From: Planctomycetota bacterium | GTDB lineage: Bacteria; Planctomycetota; Planctomycetia; Planctomycetales; Planctomycetaceae | Assembly (NCBI GenBank): GCA_022600195.1 | Contig: JAHZKX010000061.1 | Location: 52,284-116,283 of the forward strand | DNA length: 64,000 bases | Direction of reading: 5' to 3' | Part shown: piece after piece, positions 57,050 through 64,000 of the stretch | Numbering within the stretch: position 1 is the first letter of the stretch | How the letters are laid out: each line of letters begins with the position of its first letter | The notes under the pieces: generated by a model | The model's database searches: none | Seen by the model: the letters and a program-made list of their open reading frames with translations, nothing else | Told to the model about the DNA's origin: nothing | Translations under genes and position numbers: made by a program

Positions 57050-58576
57050 TCAGGTTGAAGATTGCTGTTTCAAAATCGCAGCAAAAATCCCTTCCCAATG
57101 ATACTCTTCCGCTTCGACAGCGATCTGCAAGCCAACTTCGCGCGCCGCCTGAGTCGTCACAGGACTGATACTGGCGAGCTTGATTGTCTTCCCGATCTGC
57201 TCACGTGCTTTGTCTGATAAAAGACGACTCAAGTTTCGAGCAATCGAAGGACTGCTCAAACCAATCCAGTCTACCTCGCCTGACTCCAGAAGGTTGATAC
57301 TCTCTGAATCCCACGCTTTCACATCATGATTCTCATAAACCACAACTTTGTCCACAGTTGCAGAAACTTCTGCCAGTTCCCTCTGCAAGACTTCACGTCC
57401 CCGGTTCGCACCTGCCCAAAGAATTTTTTGCTGACCTACAAGCGGCTTCAGTGCTTCTGCCAAATCCTCTGCACGATAGTGGCTGGGTATTAAATCAGTA
57501 CGAAGATGGTATGCATTCAAAGCTTCTGCTGTGGAAGGACCTATTGTGGCAATCTTCAAATGAGCTAATCTTCTTGCATCGAAGCCAATCTCCCATAAGC
57601 GATTCAGGAAATATTGGACGCCGTTAGCACTCGTGAAGACCAGCCACTGATATTTATCAAGGTGTGAAATCGCATCGTCAACTGGTTTCCAGTCCCGAGG
57701 GGGACCGATTTCGATCGTTGGTAAAAGGACAGGTTGTGCGCCTGACTTCAGGGCAAACTTTATTTCTGTCGCTGATTGTTCCCAGGACCGCGTAATACCA
57801 ATACGGAGTCCAAACAACGGCTTTTGTTCAAACCAGGCGATCTGATCGCGCAAAGAAACACATTCACCGATCACAATTAAGGAAGGTGCCACCAAACCCG
57901 CCTGCCGAACAGATTCCGGTAATTCAGAAAGGTTTGTTTGCACCGTTTTCTGAAAAGGCGTTGTTCCGCGACTGATGACGGCCGCTAGTGTATCTTTCGA
58001 TTTGCCAGCTTGAATCAATGAATTCACAATATGGTCAATTTTGTGTAAACCCATATAAAAGACGAGCGTCCCGGGAAACTTTGCCAGCACTTCGAAATCC
58101 AGTGATGAATCTGTTTTGTCTGGGTCTTCATGACCTGTGATCAGAGCAACGGCGGATGCGTGAGCGCGATGCGTTACAGAAATACCGGCATAACCGGCAG
58201 CTGCGGTTGCTGCTGTAATCCCGGGGACCACTTCAAAATCTATCCCTGCATTCCGCAATGCAACCGCTTCTTCGCTACCTCGACCAAAAATAAAAGGATC
58301 TCCGCCCTTCAGTCGAACAACGATTTTTCCCTCACGTGCGGCTGCAATTAACCGCTGGTTGATTTCATCCTGCTGGAGCATTCGCCGGTTTTTACTACCG
58401 ACTTCAACACGGCAGGTGCGCTCGACAGCAGAAGAAACATGCTGCAAGAGTAACGGATTTACAAGACCGTCATATAGAATCAGATCTGCCTGTTGTAGAC
58501 ATTCAATCCCTTTAATGGTGATCAAACCGGGATCACCGGGACCTGCTCCAACTAAATAGACTTTCCCCCCTGCCAT
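57050..58576 (-). CDS. Fused uroporphyrinogen-III C-methyltransferase/uroporphyrinogen-III synthase
   Basis: 508 residues from ATG 58576. Residues 1-250 are SUMT/CobA: VYLVGAGPGDPGLITIKG at the N-terminus, RLKGGDPFIFGRGSEE near 84, VPGITAATAAAGYAGI and LVFYMGL. They methylate uroporphyrinogen III at C2 and C7 using SAM to make precorrin-2. Residues about 255-508 are HemD (uroporphyrinogen-III synthase): GIRIGITRSWEQ, then LVFTSANGVQYF and IATIGPSTAEALNA. The fusion would close and then methylate the tetrapyrrole ring on the way to siroheme, cobalamin or heme d1. No other tetrapyrrole gene is in the window. Confidence 0.9.
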   Translation of the reverse strand: MAGGKVYLVGAGPGDPGLITIKGIECLQQADLILYDGLVNPLLLQHVSSAVERTCRVEVGSKNRRMLQQDEINQRLIAAAREGKIVVRLKGGDPFIFGRGSEEAVALRNAGIDFEVVPGITAATAAAGYAGISVTHRAHASAVALITGHEDPDKTDSSLDFEVLAKFPGTLVFYMGLHKIDHIVNSLIQAGKSKDTLAAVISRGTTPFQKTVQTNLSELPESVRQAGLVAPSLIVIGECVSLRDQIAWFEQKPLFGLRIGITRSWEQSATEIKFALKSGAQPVLLPTIEIGPPRDWKPVDDAISHLDKYQWLVFTSANGVQYFLNRLWEIGFDARRLAHLKIATIGPSTAEALNAYHLRTDLIPSHYRAEDLAEALKPLVGQQKILWAGANRGREVLQRELAEVSATVDKVVVYENHDVKAWDSESINLLESGEVDWIGLSSPSIARNLSRLLSDKAREQIGKTIKLASISPVTTQAAREVGLQIAVEAEEYHWEGIFAAILKQQSST

Positions 58577-58664
58577 CGGATCGTATTCTTTCCACAATAT
58601 AGTTTACTGAAGAGATAAAACGTAAACTGACATTGTAGCAGAGTTTGTCGGGATGGAGAATTAA

Positions 58665-59924
58665 CTAGAAGTCGTACCAGGTACCAAATCCCAGCATTCT
58701 TTCCGAATTCCGAAAGAAGGAATATTGCATGGTTTTTCCGTCAAGGTATTGAAGTCCAATTCGGAACAGATGATTATTGCGGTCGCCGCGCCACTGCCAG
58801 CCAACCATGATATTCACATTCCCACCCCAGTCGACTTCCTCACGCAAATAACCATTGACCGCCCAGAACGGAGCCCCATAAATTCCAGAATGATCTGCAG
58901 GACTGAATTCAACACCAAATTGCAATTCCCAGGGCTGTGCACCACCGTCAGTATTAAATGCATATCCGATTTCACCGTAAAGCCGTAAATCGGGATCGAT
59001 GAAATAACCTCCGCCCAAAACGAAAGCATCACGGACATAATTGATTCTCTGGAAGCCGGGATTGCGCACCAGGTATTCATCACCCACATGCGCACTGGTA
59101 TGATAGTATGCAAATTTTGCCTGGTAAGGCCCTGATCTCCAGGTCAATGGAACGCCAACTCGAAAGTCGGTCGCATCCAGATCCAGTTCTTCTTCCATAT
59201 TCAAACGAGGGGGCCCAGCTCCTTCGACGTCAAGCTGCCAGCCTTCCAAGATATCGTCATTCAATGAACCATAACGCAGAATTCCAACACGCGCTCCTGC
59301 TTCCAGCTCCATCTGCCAGCCTATGTCTTTTTCATTCAGAACGGCCAGTGCCATTCTCGATTCTTTGGGACCGGCTAAATATGAAGTGTACAGCAAATCC
59401 GTTGGTAAAACGGTCCATCCCCAGCAATCTCCAGCACATAGCTGTTCGATCGAATCAGAATAGTTACTTTCGGGTACGGGCATTGTTTCCAGCCCCTGAT
59501 AGTTTGAATCCTGCGAAGAGGAGTCAAAGAGAGCAGGGTAATCTGCCTGTGTAAATTCAACCTGTTGAACTTGATTGAACTTATCCCGCTGTCGAACTGC
59601 ATTTTGGGAATAAAGGGGGGGTAAGCTTTGCGTAATCTCCTGCTTCAATCCTCTTGATTGAACTGGGCCTGTTTGATGCAAAGGTGTTCCCAGTTTTACC
59701 GGGTTATGCTGTTGAAGGGAGTATTGTTTTTCCAGAGATCGCTGAGCATGACTGGCGCGTTGGGAAGCATGGTTCTGACGATCACCATAAGGCGATGGCG
59801 CCATGAATGGTTTCGCGCTGAAAGTCGGTTGACTCAACTGTTGTGCCTTTAAGTTTCCGTTATGTAAACATAACAGAAGCCCTAAAAGTGCCAGTCGAAA
59901 TGATGACCAAATAGATAACCTCAC
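58665..59924 (-). CDS. DUF1207-domain exported outer-membrane protein
   Basis: 419 residues from a GTG at 59924 with AAGGAG 8 nt upstream. A signal peptide (about 1-27) is followed by a Gln/Ser-rich low-complexity stretch (about 28-165). The DUF1207 region then runs from WTVLPTDLLYTSYLAGPKE to the end, with alternating beta strands, ALAVLNEKDIGWQMELEAGARVG, and a closing aromatic strand ending in MLGFGTWYDF. A C-terminal Phe after amphipathic strands suggests an outer-membrane barrel. The family is almost confined to planctomycetes and relatives, and its role is unknown. Confidence 0.82.
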   Translation of the reverse strand: MRLSIWSSFRLALLGLLLCLHNGNLKAQQLSQPTFSAKPFMAPSPYGDRQNHASQRASHAQRSLEKQYSLQQHNPVKLGTPLHQTGPVQSRGLKQEITQSLPPLYSQNAVRQRDKFNQVQQVEFTQADYPALFDSSSQDSNYQGLETMPVPESNYSDSIEQLCAGDCWGWTVLPTDLLYTSYLAGPKESRMALAVLNEKDIGWQMELEAGARVGILRYGSLNDDILEGWQLDVEGAGPPRLNMEEELDLDATDFRVGVPLTWRSGPYQAKFAYYHTSAHVGDEYLVRNPGFQRINYVRDAFVLGGGYFIDPDLRLYGEIGYAFNTDGGAQPWELQFGVEFSPADHSGIYGAPFWAVNGYLREEVDWGGNVNIMVGWQWRGDRNNHLFRIGLQYLDGKTMQYSFFRNSERMLGFGTWYDF

Positions 59925-60236
59925 AGGTGAGGCTCCTTATTGTAAACCACAGCAGAATTATGCTGAGATCAATTTATGGGGTGAGAGGATAAAACAACTG
60001 AAGCGTGAGAGAGGGATTGTCACAAGATGTGAGTGTGAAATGAGGGTGGAGTATAGCGAGATGAGTAAGAAGCGAAAAGACGAATTCCGTGATAGAATCT
60101 GTACAAAAACTTAACCGCTCAATAAGTTATAAATACAGATTATTTCATAAGTTGCAACAGAATAAAACCAAATGTATCCCGAAAAATGCTTCGTGAATCC
60201 AGTATGACAATTCACAAATAATGGAACGTTTTATCT
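59925..60236. other. Intergenic region
   Basis: About 312 bp lie between two minus-strand genes. It is purine-rich on the plus strand near 59990-60090. A 6-bp palindrome CCTCAC-AG-GTGAGG (59919-59932) straddles the DUF1207 GTG start. No gene, RNA or clear promoter is seen. Confidence 0.5.
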
Positions 60237-60896
60237 TTATTGCTTGATATGTAGAGTGTTTTTTTCGTCTAAAAGAAGCGTCTGGCCTTGTAACAAATGC
60301 TTTACCACAACGCCCTGATCGGAGAAAAAGCGAACCTGTGCAGAATAATAGAATTCATGAGATTCTCCAACACTCAAACGGTAGGGCCCAACCCAAGGCA
60401 TGGAAGGACCTTTTAATTCATACAACACAGGCAACTTCGATTGATTAGATAACTTCACCGCAGATTTCTGAGTTCCTTTTAAAACGGTAAAGAAAAAGGA
60501 ATCATGCTGAGGATTCTTCTCACGAAACCAGTGGTTGCGAACCTGATTGAGCCATTCTGTATCTGCTTTCGCCTCTTCTTCCTTGATCTGGTCGAAACGT
60601 TGATATTCGTCCAGAAGTAACTTTGCAACTTTTGCAGACTCAGACTTAGGGTACAGACGAATCACTTTGCGAGCGATGCGTTTCTGCTGTGAAAGAACCA
60701 GTCTATTAATGCCTTTAATTAATTCCTGAGCTGCTTCTTCCTGTTCTTTTGGTGTCATTTTTTCCTGGTCGGCAGCAAACGGATCATCCTGTGCAGATGC
60801 GATTTGAGGTAATCCAGGAAAATTAAAAAGTACTGCCAGGACGAACACACGGCAGATATTGTGAGAATTGATTGCGAAAAAGCGTCTCGAGTTCAT
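60237..60896 (-). CDS. Hypothetical secreted protein
   Basis: 219 residues from ATG 60896 with GAGGTG about 7 nt upstream. A signal peptide runs to about residue 36 (FPGLPQIASAQDD). A helical, charged region follows (about 40-125), with a TPR-like look, then a beta-rich C-terminus with FTVLKGTQKSAVKLSNQSK and YRLSVGESHEF, like a small Ig-type or SH3-type fold. I do not recognise a family. It is transcribed alone. Confidence 0.65.
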   Translation of the reverse strand: MNSRRFFAINSHNICRVFVLAVLFNFPGLPQIASAQDDPFAADQEKMTPKEQEEAAQELIKGINRLVLSQQKRIARKVIRLYPKSESAKVAKLLLDEYQRFDQIKEEEAKADTEWLNQVRNHWFREKNPQHDSFFFTVLKGTQKSAVKLSNQSKLPVLYELKGPSMPWVGPYRLSVGESHEFYYSAQVRFFSDQGVVVKHLLQGQTLLLDEKNTLHIKQ

Positions 60897-61205
60897 GGAT
60901 TACACCTCAGGTTCTGCAAATCTATTAATATGTCACCTGTTTCAAGTTTACCCGCCAATTGGAGCAGAAGCTTTTTCCATCTGAAATAATAGGCGTTTTC
61001 TGGATCACATTCTGGAATAGATCTGTTTTTTTTCCGTGAAAGTCATAATCAAAAGATTCTTTATAAACCATTTATTCTAAATAAGTTATCATTTTTGGTA
61101 AGTTTACTTTTCTGACTTGGCAGTCAGAGAAGACAATACAGGTTGATTTGAATAAAATGCTGATACGTATTGAATTAATTAGTATAGTCAGCGAATTTCA
61201 CTTCC
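60897..61205. other. Intergenic region with small palindrome
   Basis: About 309 bp separate divergent genes. A perfect 7-bp inverted repeat TCTGACT/AGTCAGA with a 4-nt loop is at 61111-61128, about 78 bp before the permease start. No clear promoter hexamers, RNA gene or small gene. Confidence 0.5.
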
Positions 61206-62123
61206 GTGCAGAAAGTGCTTCCTCAAATGGCAAGCTCCACCCGGCCTCACTATGGGCGTGTCTGGATTACCTTCCTTCAAAATTCCCTTATCCGCGAAAT
61301 GACGTTTCGCGGTAATTTACTGATTACGATTGTCACGCGTGGGTTCTGGTTTGCTGCTCAGCTAGTTCTGTTTGATATTATTTATCGAAATGTAAATTCG
61401 ATTAATGACTGGTCGCGAGGGGATTATTTTGCTTTCATGGCAACCGGGATGTTGATCAACGCAATCGTTGAAACTTTCTTTATGCCAAACTGCGCTCATT
61501 TCAGTGAATTGATCCGAAATGGAAATCTTGATTTTGTGCTGTTAAAACCGATCGATACCCAGTTTCTGGTTTCATTCGAAAAAGTCAATCTGGCGATGCT
61601 GAATCAGGTACTGCTTGCCGGGGCACTTTTATGCTATTCCCTGTTGCATCTGTCACATCTTGAATTGATACTGCCTGCTTTACAAAACATGATTCTATCA
61701 GGCCAGTGGATTACACTTTTGGAAATCTGTTTTCAGGGAACCATACAGATCATAATGTATCTTCTGTTATTAGCAGTTGGCGTCGCTTTTTTCTACAGTT
61801 TGATGATTGCTTTGGCCAGCAGCAGTATCTGGTTTGGTCGTAATCAGGGACTTTATGATTTCTGGTTTTATATCACAGTATTTGCCCGTTATCCCCGCAG
61901 TATTTATAGCGGGTCTCCAACTGGCGAGATAATCCGTTTTGCTTTTTCTTATGTCATCCCTATTTTACTTGTCGTGACCGTTCCCTCACGACTGTTGTTA
62001 TCTAAAGCATTGGAGCCATCGTGGATCACTCTGGTGTCCGTACTGATTACAATCGCTTTATTATTTATTTCACGTTTTATCTTCAAATGGTCATTAAACA
62101 GTTATCGCAGTGCCAGTAGTTAA
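61206..62123 (+). CDS. ABC-2 type transporter permease (DUF990-like)
   Basis: 305 residues from a GTG. Six membrane helices are predicted. The short cytoplasmic loop reads [20 protein letters not shown] (about 100-119), the hallmark coupling segment of the ABC2_membrane_6 (DUF990) permeases, where 'G.LD..LL.P.D' contacts the ATPase. Such permeases usually come as two permease genes plus one ATPase; here only one is present, 50 bp before trkA, so partners must lie elsewhere. The substrate is unknown. Confidence 0.8.
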   Translation: MQKVLPQMASSTRPHYGRVWITFLQNSLIREMTFRGNLLITIVTRGFWFAAQLVLFDIIYRNVNSINDWSRGDYFAFMATGMLINAIVETFFMPNCAHFSELIRNGNLDFVLLKPIDTQFLVSFEKVNLAMLNQVLLAGALLCYSLLHLSHLELILPALQNMILSGQWITLLEICFQGTIQIIMYLLLLAVGVAFFYSLMIALASSSIWFGRNQGLYDFWFYITVFARYPRSIYSGSPTGEIIRFAFSYVIPILLVVTVPSRLLLSKALEPSWITLVSVLITIALLFISRFIFKWSLNSYRSASS

Positions 62124-62173
62124 CGTTCTGAATCAACCAATCAATCTCGAAGTAATATTCTATTGAGTAAACC

Positions 62174-63514
62174 ATGAATATAGTCATTATGGGTGCTGGA
62201 ACCGTTGGCACATTTGTCGCCGACACACTCTGTGCCGAGCAACACAATGTCACCATCATCGACAAGTCACGAAGTGCCCTCGAACAGGTCGAAGAACGAG
62301 TGGATGTGCAAACGATCTGCGGTTCTGCCTGTGATTCTGCAATCTTATTTCAGGCAGGTGTATTAGGCGCGGATCTCTGCCTGGCGGTAACCAGTCAGGA
62401 TGAAGTCAACATGGTTGGAGCCAGCCTTGCCAAGGCAATGGGGTCACGGCGTTGCGTAGCGCGTGTTTTTAATCATGCCTACTTGAACCTGAGTACGTTC
62501 GATTATCAACGACACTTCCAGATTGACCGACTTCTGAGCCTCGAATATCTGACGGCTCTCGAACTCGCCAAACAGATTGGTGAACCCGGTTTGTTTGCCG
62601 TTGAAAACTTTGCGCGAGGAGAAGTCGTTATACAAGTCCTCGATGTACAAGCGGGGGTCACTGCAGACGGAGTCCTGTTGCGTAACTTGAAGCTTCCCAG
62701 TGGAGTCCGTGTCGGTCTGATTTCTGATGGAACAAATACTTCTATTGCAGGTGCGGACAATACCATCAAAGCAGGACAAATCGTGACCTTGATTGGGACA
62801 CAGGAAAATATTGATAAAGTTCACCGCTTATTCCAGCATAAACGTGCTGTGAAATTTCGCGTGATTATTGCAGGGGGAGGAAATATAGGCTTTAATCTCG
62901 CACGTATTTTACAAAGAAAAGAATATTCCGTCACCATTCTGGAATCGGATCCTGTGCGTTGTGATTTTCTTTCAAGACATCTGGATACGACTACTATTCT
63001 TCATGCTGACGGAACAAGAAAAACGGAAATGGAAGAAGCCCGTGTTGGCAAAGCTGATGTGTTTATAGCAGCAACGGGACGGGATGAAGACAATATTGTC
63101 TGTGGCGTAGAAGCCAGAGAACTGGGTGCCAGTCGAATCATGAGTATTGTCAGACGACCCGATTATGCCAATGTTCTGGAGAAACTGGGCATCGACGTCG
63201 CAGTCAGCCCTCGAGAAGTCATTACCCGCCAGATTATGGGAATGGTTCAGTCAGGTCCTATTGTCAGTCATTCAGAAATCGGTGGAGGAAATTCAGCAAT
63301 ACTGGAACTGGAAGTCAGAGATAATGCTCCGATTACTCAAGCACCCTTAAAAGATCTCAAATTAAAACAAGCCCTCATTGCTGCTGTCGTCAAGGAAGAC
63401 TGTGTCCGGGTTCCAGGTGCGGATGACCAGATTCAAGCAGGTGATTCCGTCATTCTATTGTGTGAACAAGACAACTTGAATGAACTCATACCCCTGTTCA
63501 AGCCTCAAAATTGA
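62174..63514 (+). CDS. trkA: Trk-type potassium uptake regulator TrkA
   Basis: 446 residues in the double-module TrkA form. RCK-N module 1 opens with IVIMGAGTVGTFVADTL (GxGxxG, residues 5-13) and a TrkA-C domain follows near 140-220. Module 2 opens with VIIAGGGNIGFNLARIL (about 233), followed by GVEARELGASRIMSI and a second TrkA-C domain ending at ILLCEQDNLNELIPLF. Each Rossmann module binds NAD(H) or nucleotide and gates the TrkH/TrkG channel at the membrane. No channel gene is next to it. Confidence 0.92.
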   Translation: MNIVIMGAGTVGTFVADTLCAEQHNVTIIDKSRSALEQVEERVDVQTICGSACDSAILFQAGVLGADLCLAVTSQDEVNMVGASLAKAMGSRRCVARVFNHAYLNLSTFDYQRHFQIDRLLSLEYLTALELAKQIGEPGLFAVENFARGEVVIQVLDVQAGVTADGVLLRNLKLPSGVRVGLISDGTNTSIAGADNTIKAGQIVTLIGTQENIDKVHRLFQHKRAVKFRVIIAGGGNIGFNLARILQRKEYSVTILESDPVRCDFLSRHLDTTTILHADGTRKTEMEEARVGKADVFIAATGRDEDNIVCGVEARELGASRIMSIVRRPDYANVLEKLGIDVAVSPREVITRQIMGMVQSGPIVSHSEIGGGNSAILELEVRDNAPITQAPLKDLKLKQALIAAVVKEDCVRVPGADDQIQAGDSVILLCEQDNLNELIPLFKPQN

Positions 63515-63624
63515 TACAGATGGACCTGCTGGCGCAATCCACTGGAATTCTGCAACTCTCTTACGCTCTGTTACAGATCCTGTCCTATACTTGAGTTGCA
63601 TAGTGCGTCTATTTTCACATCTCT

Positions 63625-63876
63625 ATGCAGCCAACCATTTCCCTAGTACAGCCACATGAAAACAGGCTGCAGGTATCGCCCATGAGTGACCGCAGAAAAT
63701 CGAGAAGCCGACGTTCCGGAAATGAACGGCGTGAATATCAACGCACCAAAGTCACGACGGAAGTCAGTTTGTTGCGTTCGGGCAGTACATCGGGCAACGA
63801 ACCTTTAAACGGAATACTCTTTGATGTTTCTCCGAATGGTATTCGGATACTGATCGATATACTGGTCTGCTTTTAA
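63625..63876 (+). pseudogene. PilZ-domain protein cut off by IS3-family element
   Basis: 83 codons from ATG 63625 (ATG 63682 also possible). A basic leader is followed by the start of a PilZ domain: RREYQRTKV, matching the cyclic-di-GMP R-x-x-x-R motif, and FDVSPNGIRIL, matching D/N-x-S-x-x-G. The domain then ends abruptly at residue 79-83 in a few unrelated codons and a stop; a full PilZ domain needs about 50 more residues. A transposase frame starts 61 bp later. The remaining protein probably cannot fold. Confidence 0.65.
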
Positions 63877-64000
63877 AAAACGGTACCAGTTGTTATGAAG
63901 AATACCAGTCCTCATAATGGGGACAAGGAGATTTAGAATGACAACAAAGAAACGTAAACGACATACTCCCGAACAAATCGTTCGAAAATTGCGTGATGCA
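63860..64000 (+). mobile_element. Left end of an IS3-family insertion sequence (partial)
   Basis: PilZ similarity stops near 63860 and a transposase frame with its own ribosome site begins at 63938. The exact end is not resolved. A short repeat ACTGGT (63861-63866) and ACCAGT (63885-63890 and again at 63904-63909) lies in the gap. The right end is outside the window. Confidence 0.6.
63938..64000 (+). CDS. IS3-family transposase OrfA, N-terminal fragment
   Basis: 21 codons from ATG 63938, with AAGGAG 7 nt upstream, run to the window edge. They read MTTKKRKRHTPEQIVRKLRD, the usual opening of the IS3-family OrfA helix-turn-helix protein (R-x-x-H/Y-T-x-E-Q-I-x-x-K-L-R). The rest lies outside the window. 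Confidence 0.75.
   Translation, partial: MTTKKRKRHTPEQIVRKLRDA

Noticed and set aside
59919..59932. CCTCAC-AG-GTGAGG hairpin hiding the DUF1207 start codon
   Set aside because: A 2-nt loop cannot form a hairpin and the arms are only 6 bp; a dimeric protein site is possible but unsupported.
1..64000. tRNA, rRNA, CRISPR arrays, prophage
   Set aside because: No cloverleaf, ribosomal RNA segment, regularly spaced short repeat or phage gene was recognised on either strand by eye; a tRNAscan/Infernal/CRISPR search would settle it.

Overview
The window looks like chromosomal DNA from a planctomycete, probably of the Planctomycetaceae (Gimesia-like; the genus is inference). The signs are moderate GC, three secreted type I sulfatases, a DUF1207 outer-surface protein, a neutral-ceramidase-like protein, PQQ-propeller and DUF3604 proteins, a six-gene RDD/SpoIIM/DUF4129/DUF4350/Rieske operon, and giant secreted proteins of unknown function. 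An LptD-like outer-membrane protein and a TolC-type protein point to a diderm envelope. I see no rRNA, tRNA, CRISPR array or prophage. The only mobile element is an IS3-family element entering at the right edge.

Layout. 1-8.2 kb: an RND/MMPL transporter running off the left edge, a GT39-type glycosyltransferase, then an LptD-like protein behind a consensus sigma-70 promoter, a small DgkA-fold membrane protein that lacks its catalytic residues, and a secreted alpha/beta hydrolase. 8.2-12.4 kb: a SNF2-type helicase with an unknown upstream partner, and a PaaK-like adenylate-forming enzyme. 12.5-19.7 kb: a catabolic and exported-enzyme island with two sulfatases, a PQQ propeller, a DUF3604 protein and a Tat-type phosphoesterase. 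19.8-22.3 kb: a compact sulfide/persulfide detoxification operon made of an ArsR-family repressor, a YgaP-like membrane rhodanese and a CstB-like persulfide dioxygenase-rhodanese. It carries repeated ATATCGT-type palindromes in its promoters and a strong terminator.

22.3-32.6 kb: TPR protein, M28 peptidase, YceH, a third sulfatase, a CPPC thioredoxin-like lipoprotein, a membrane-anchored coiled-coil protein built from exact 24-residue repeats, a GNAT acetyltransferase, a creatininase-family protein and a prenyltransferase-repeat protein. 32.9-38.9 kb: the overlapping RDD-SpoIIM-membrane protein-DUF4129-DUF4350-Rieske operon, convergent with a UPF0173 hydrolase. 38.9-50.7 kb: two huge exported proteins (about 2713 and 1185 aa). 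I read them as three copies of one uncharacterised architecture: signal peptide, a short 'VP..L..L' motif, a beta-rich ectodomain and about three C-terminal membrane segments. Two of the copies are fused in one gene, with a relic signal peptide at the junction and an internal segment resembling a DUF1559 prepilin.

51.2-64 kb: ceramidase-like protein, TolC-type lipoprotein, an HTTM protein with a small partner, a fused CobA-HemD tetrapyrrole enzyme, a DUF1207 protein, a small secreted unknown, an ABC-2 permease, TrkA, and a PilZ gene apparently cut off by the IS3-family element.

The places that most deserve a second look are the giant-protein locus (38.9-50.7 kb), the 24-residue repeat protein (28.6-29.8 kb) and the persulfide operon with its operators. 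Starts given here were often moved from the longest possible reading frame to the codon with the best ribosome binding site or signal peptide; this is stated for each gene.
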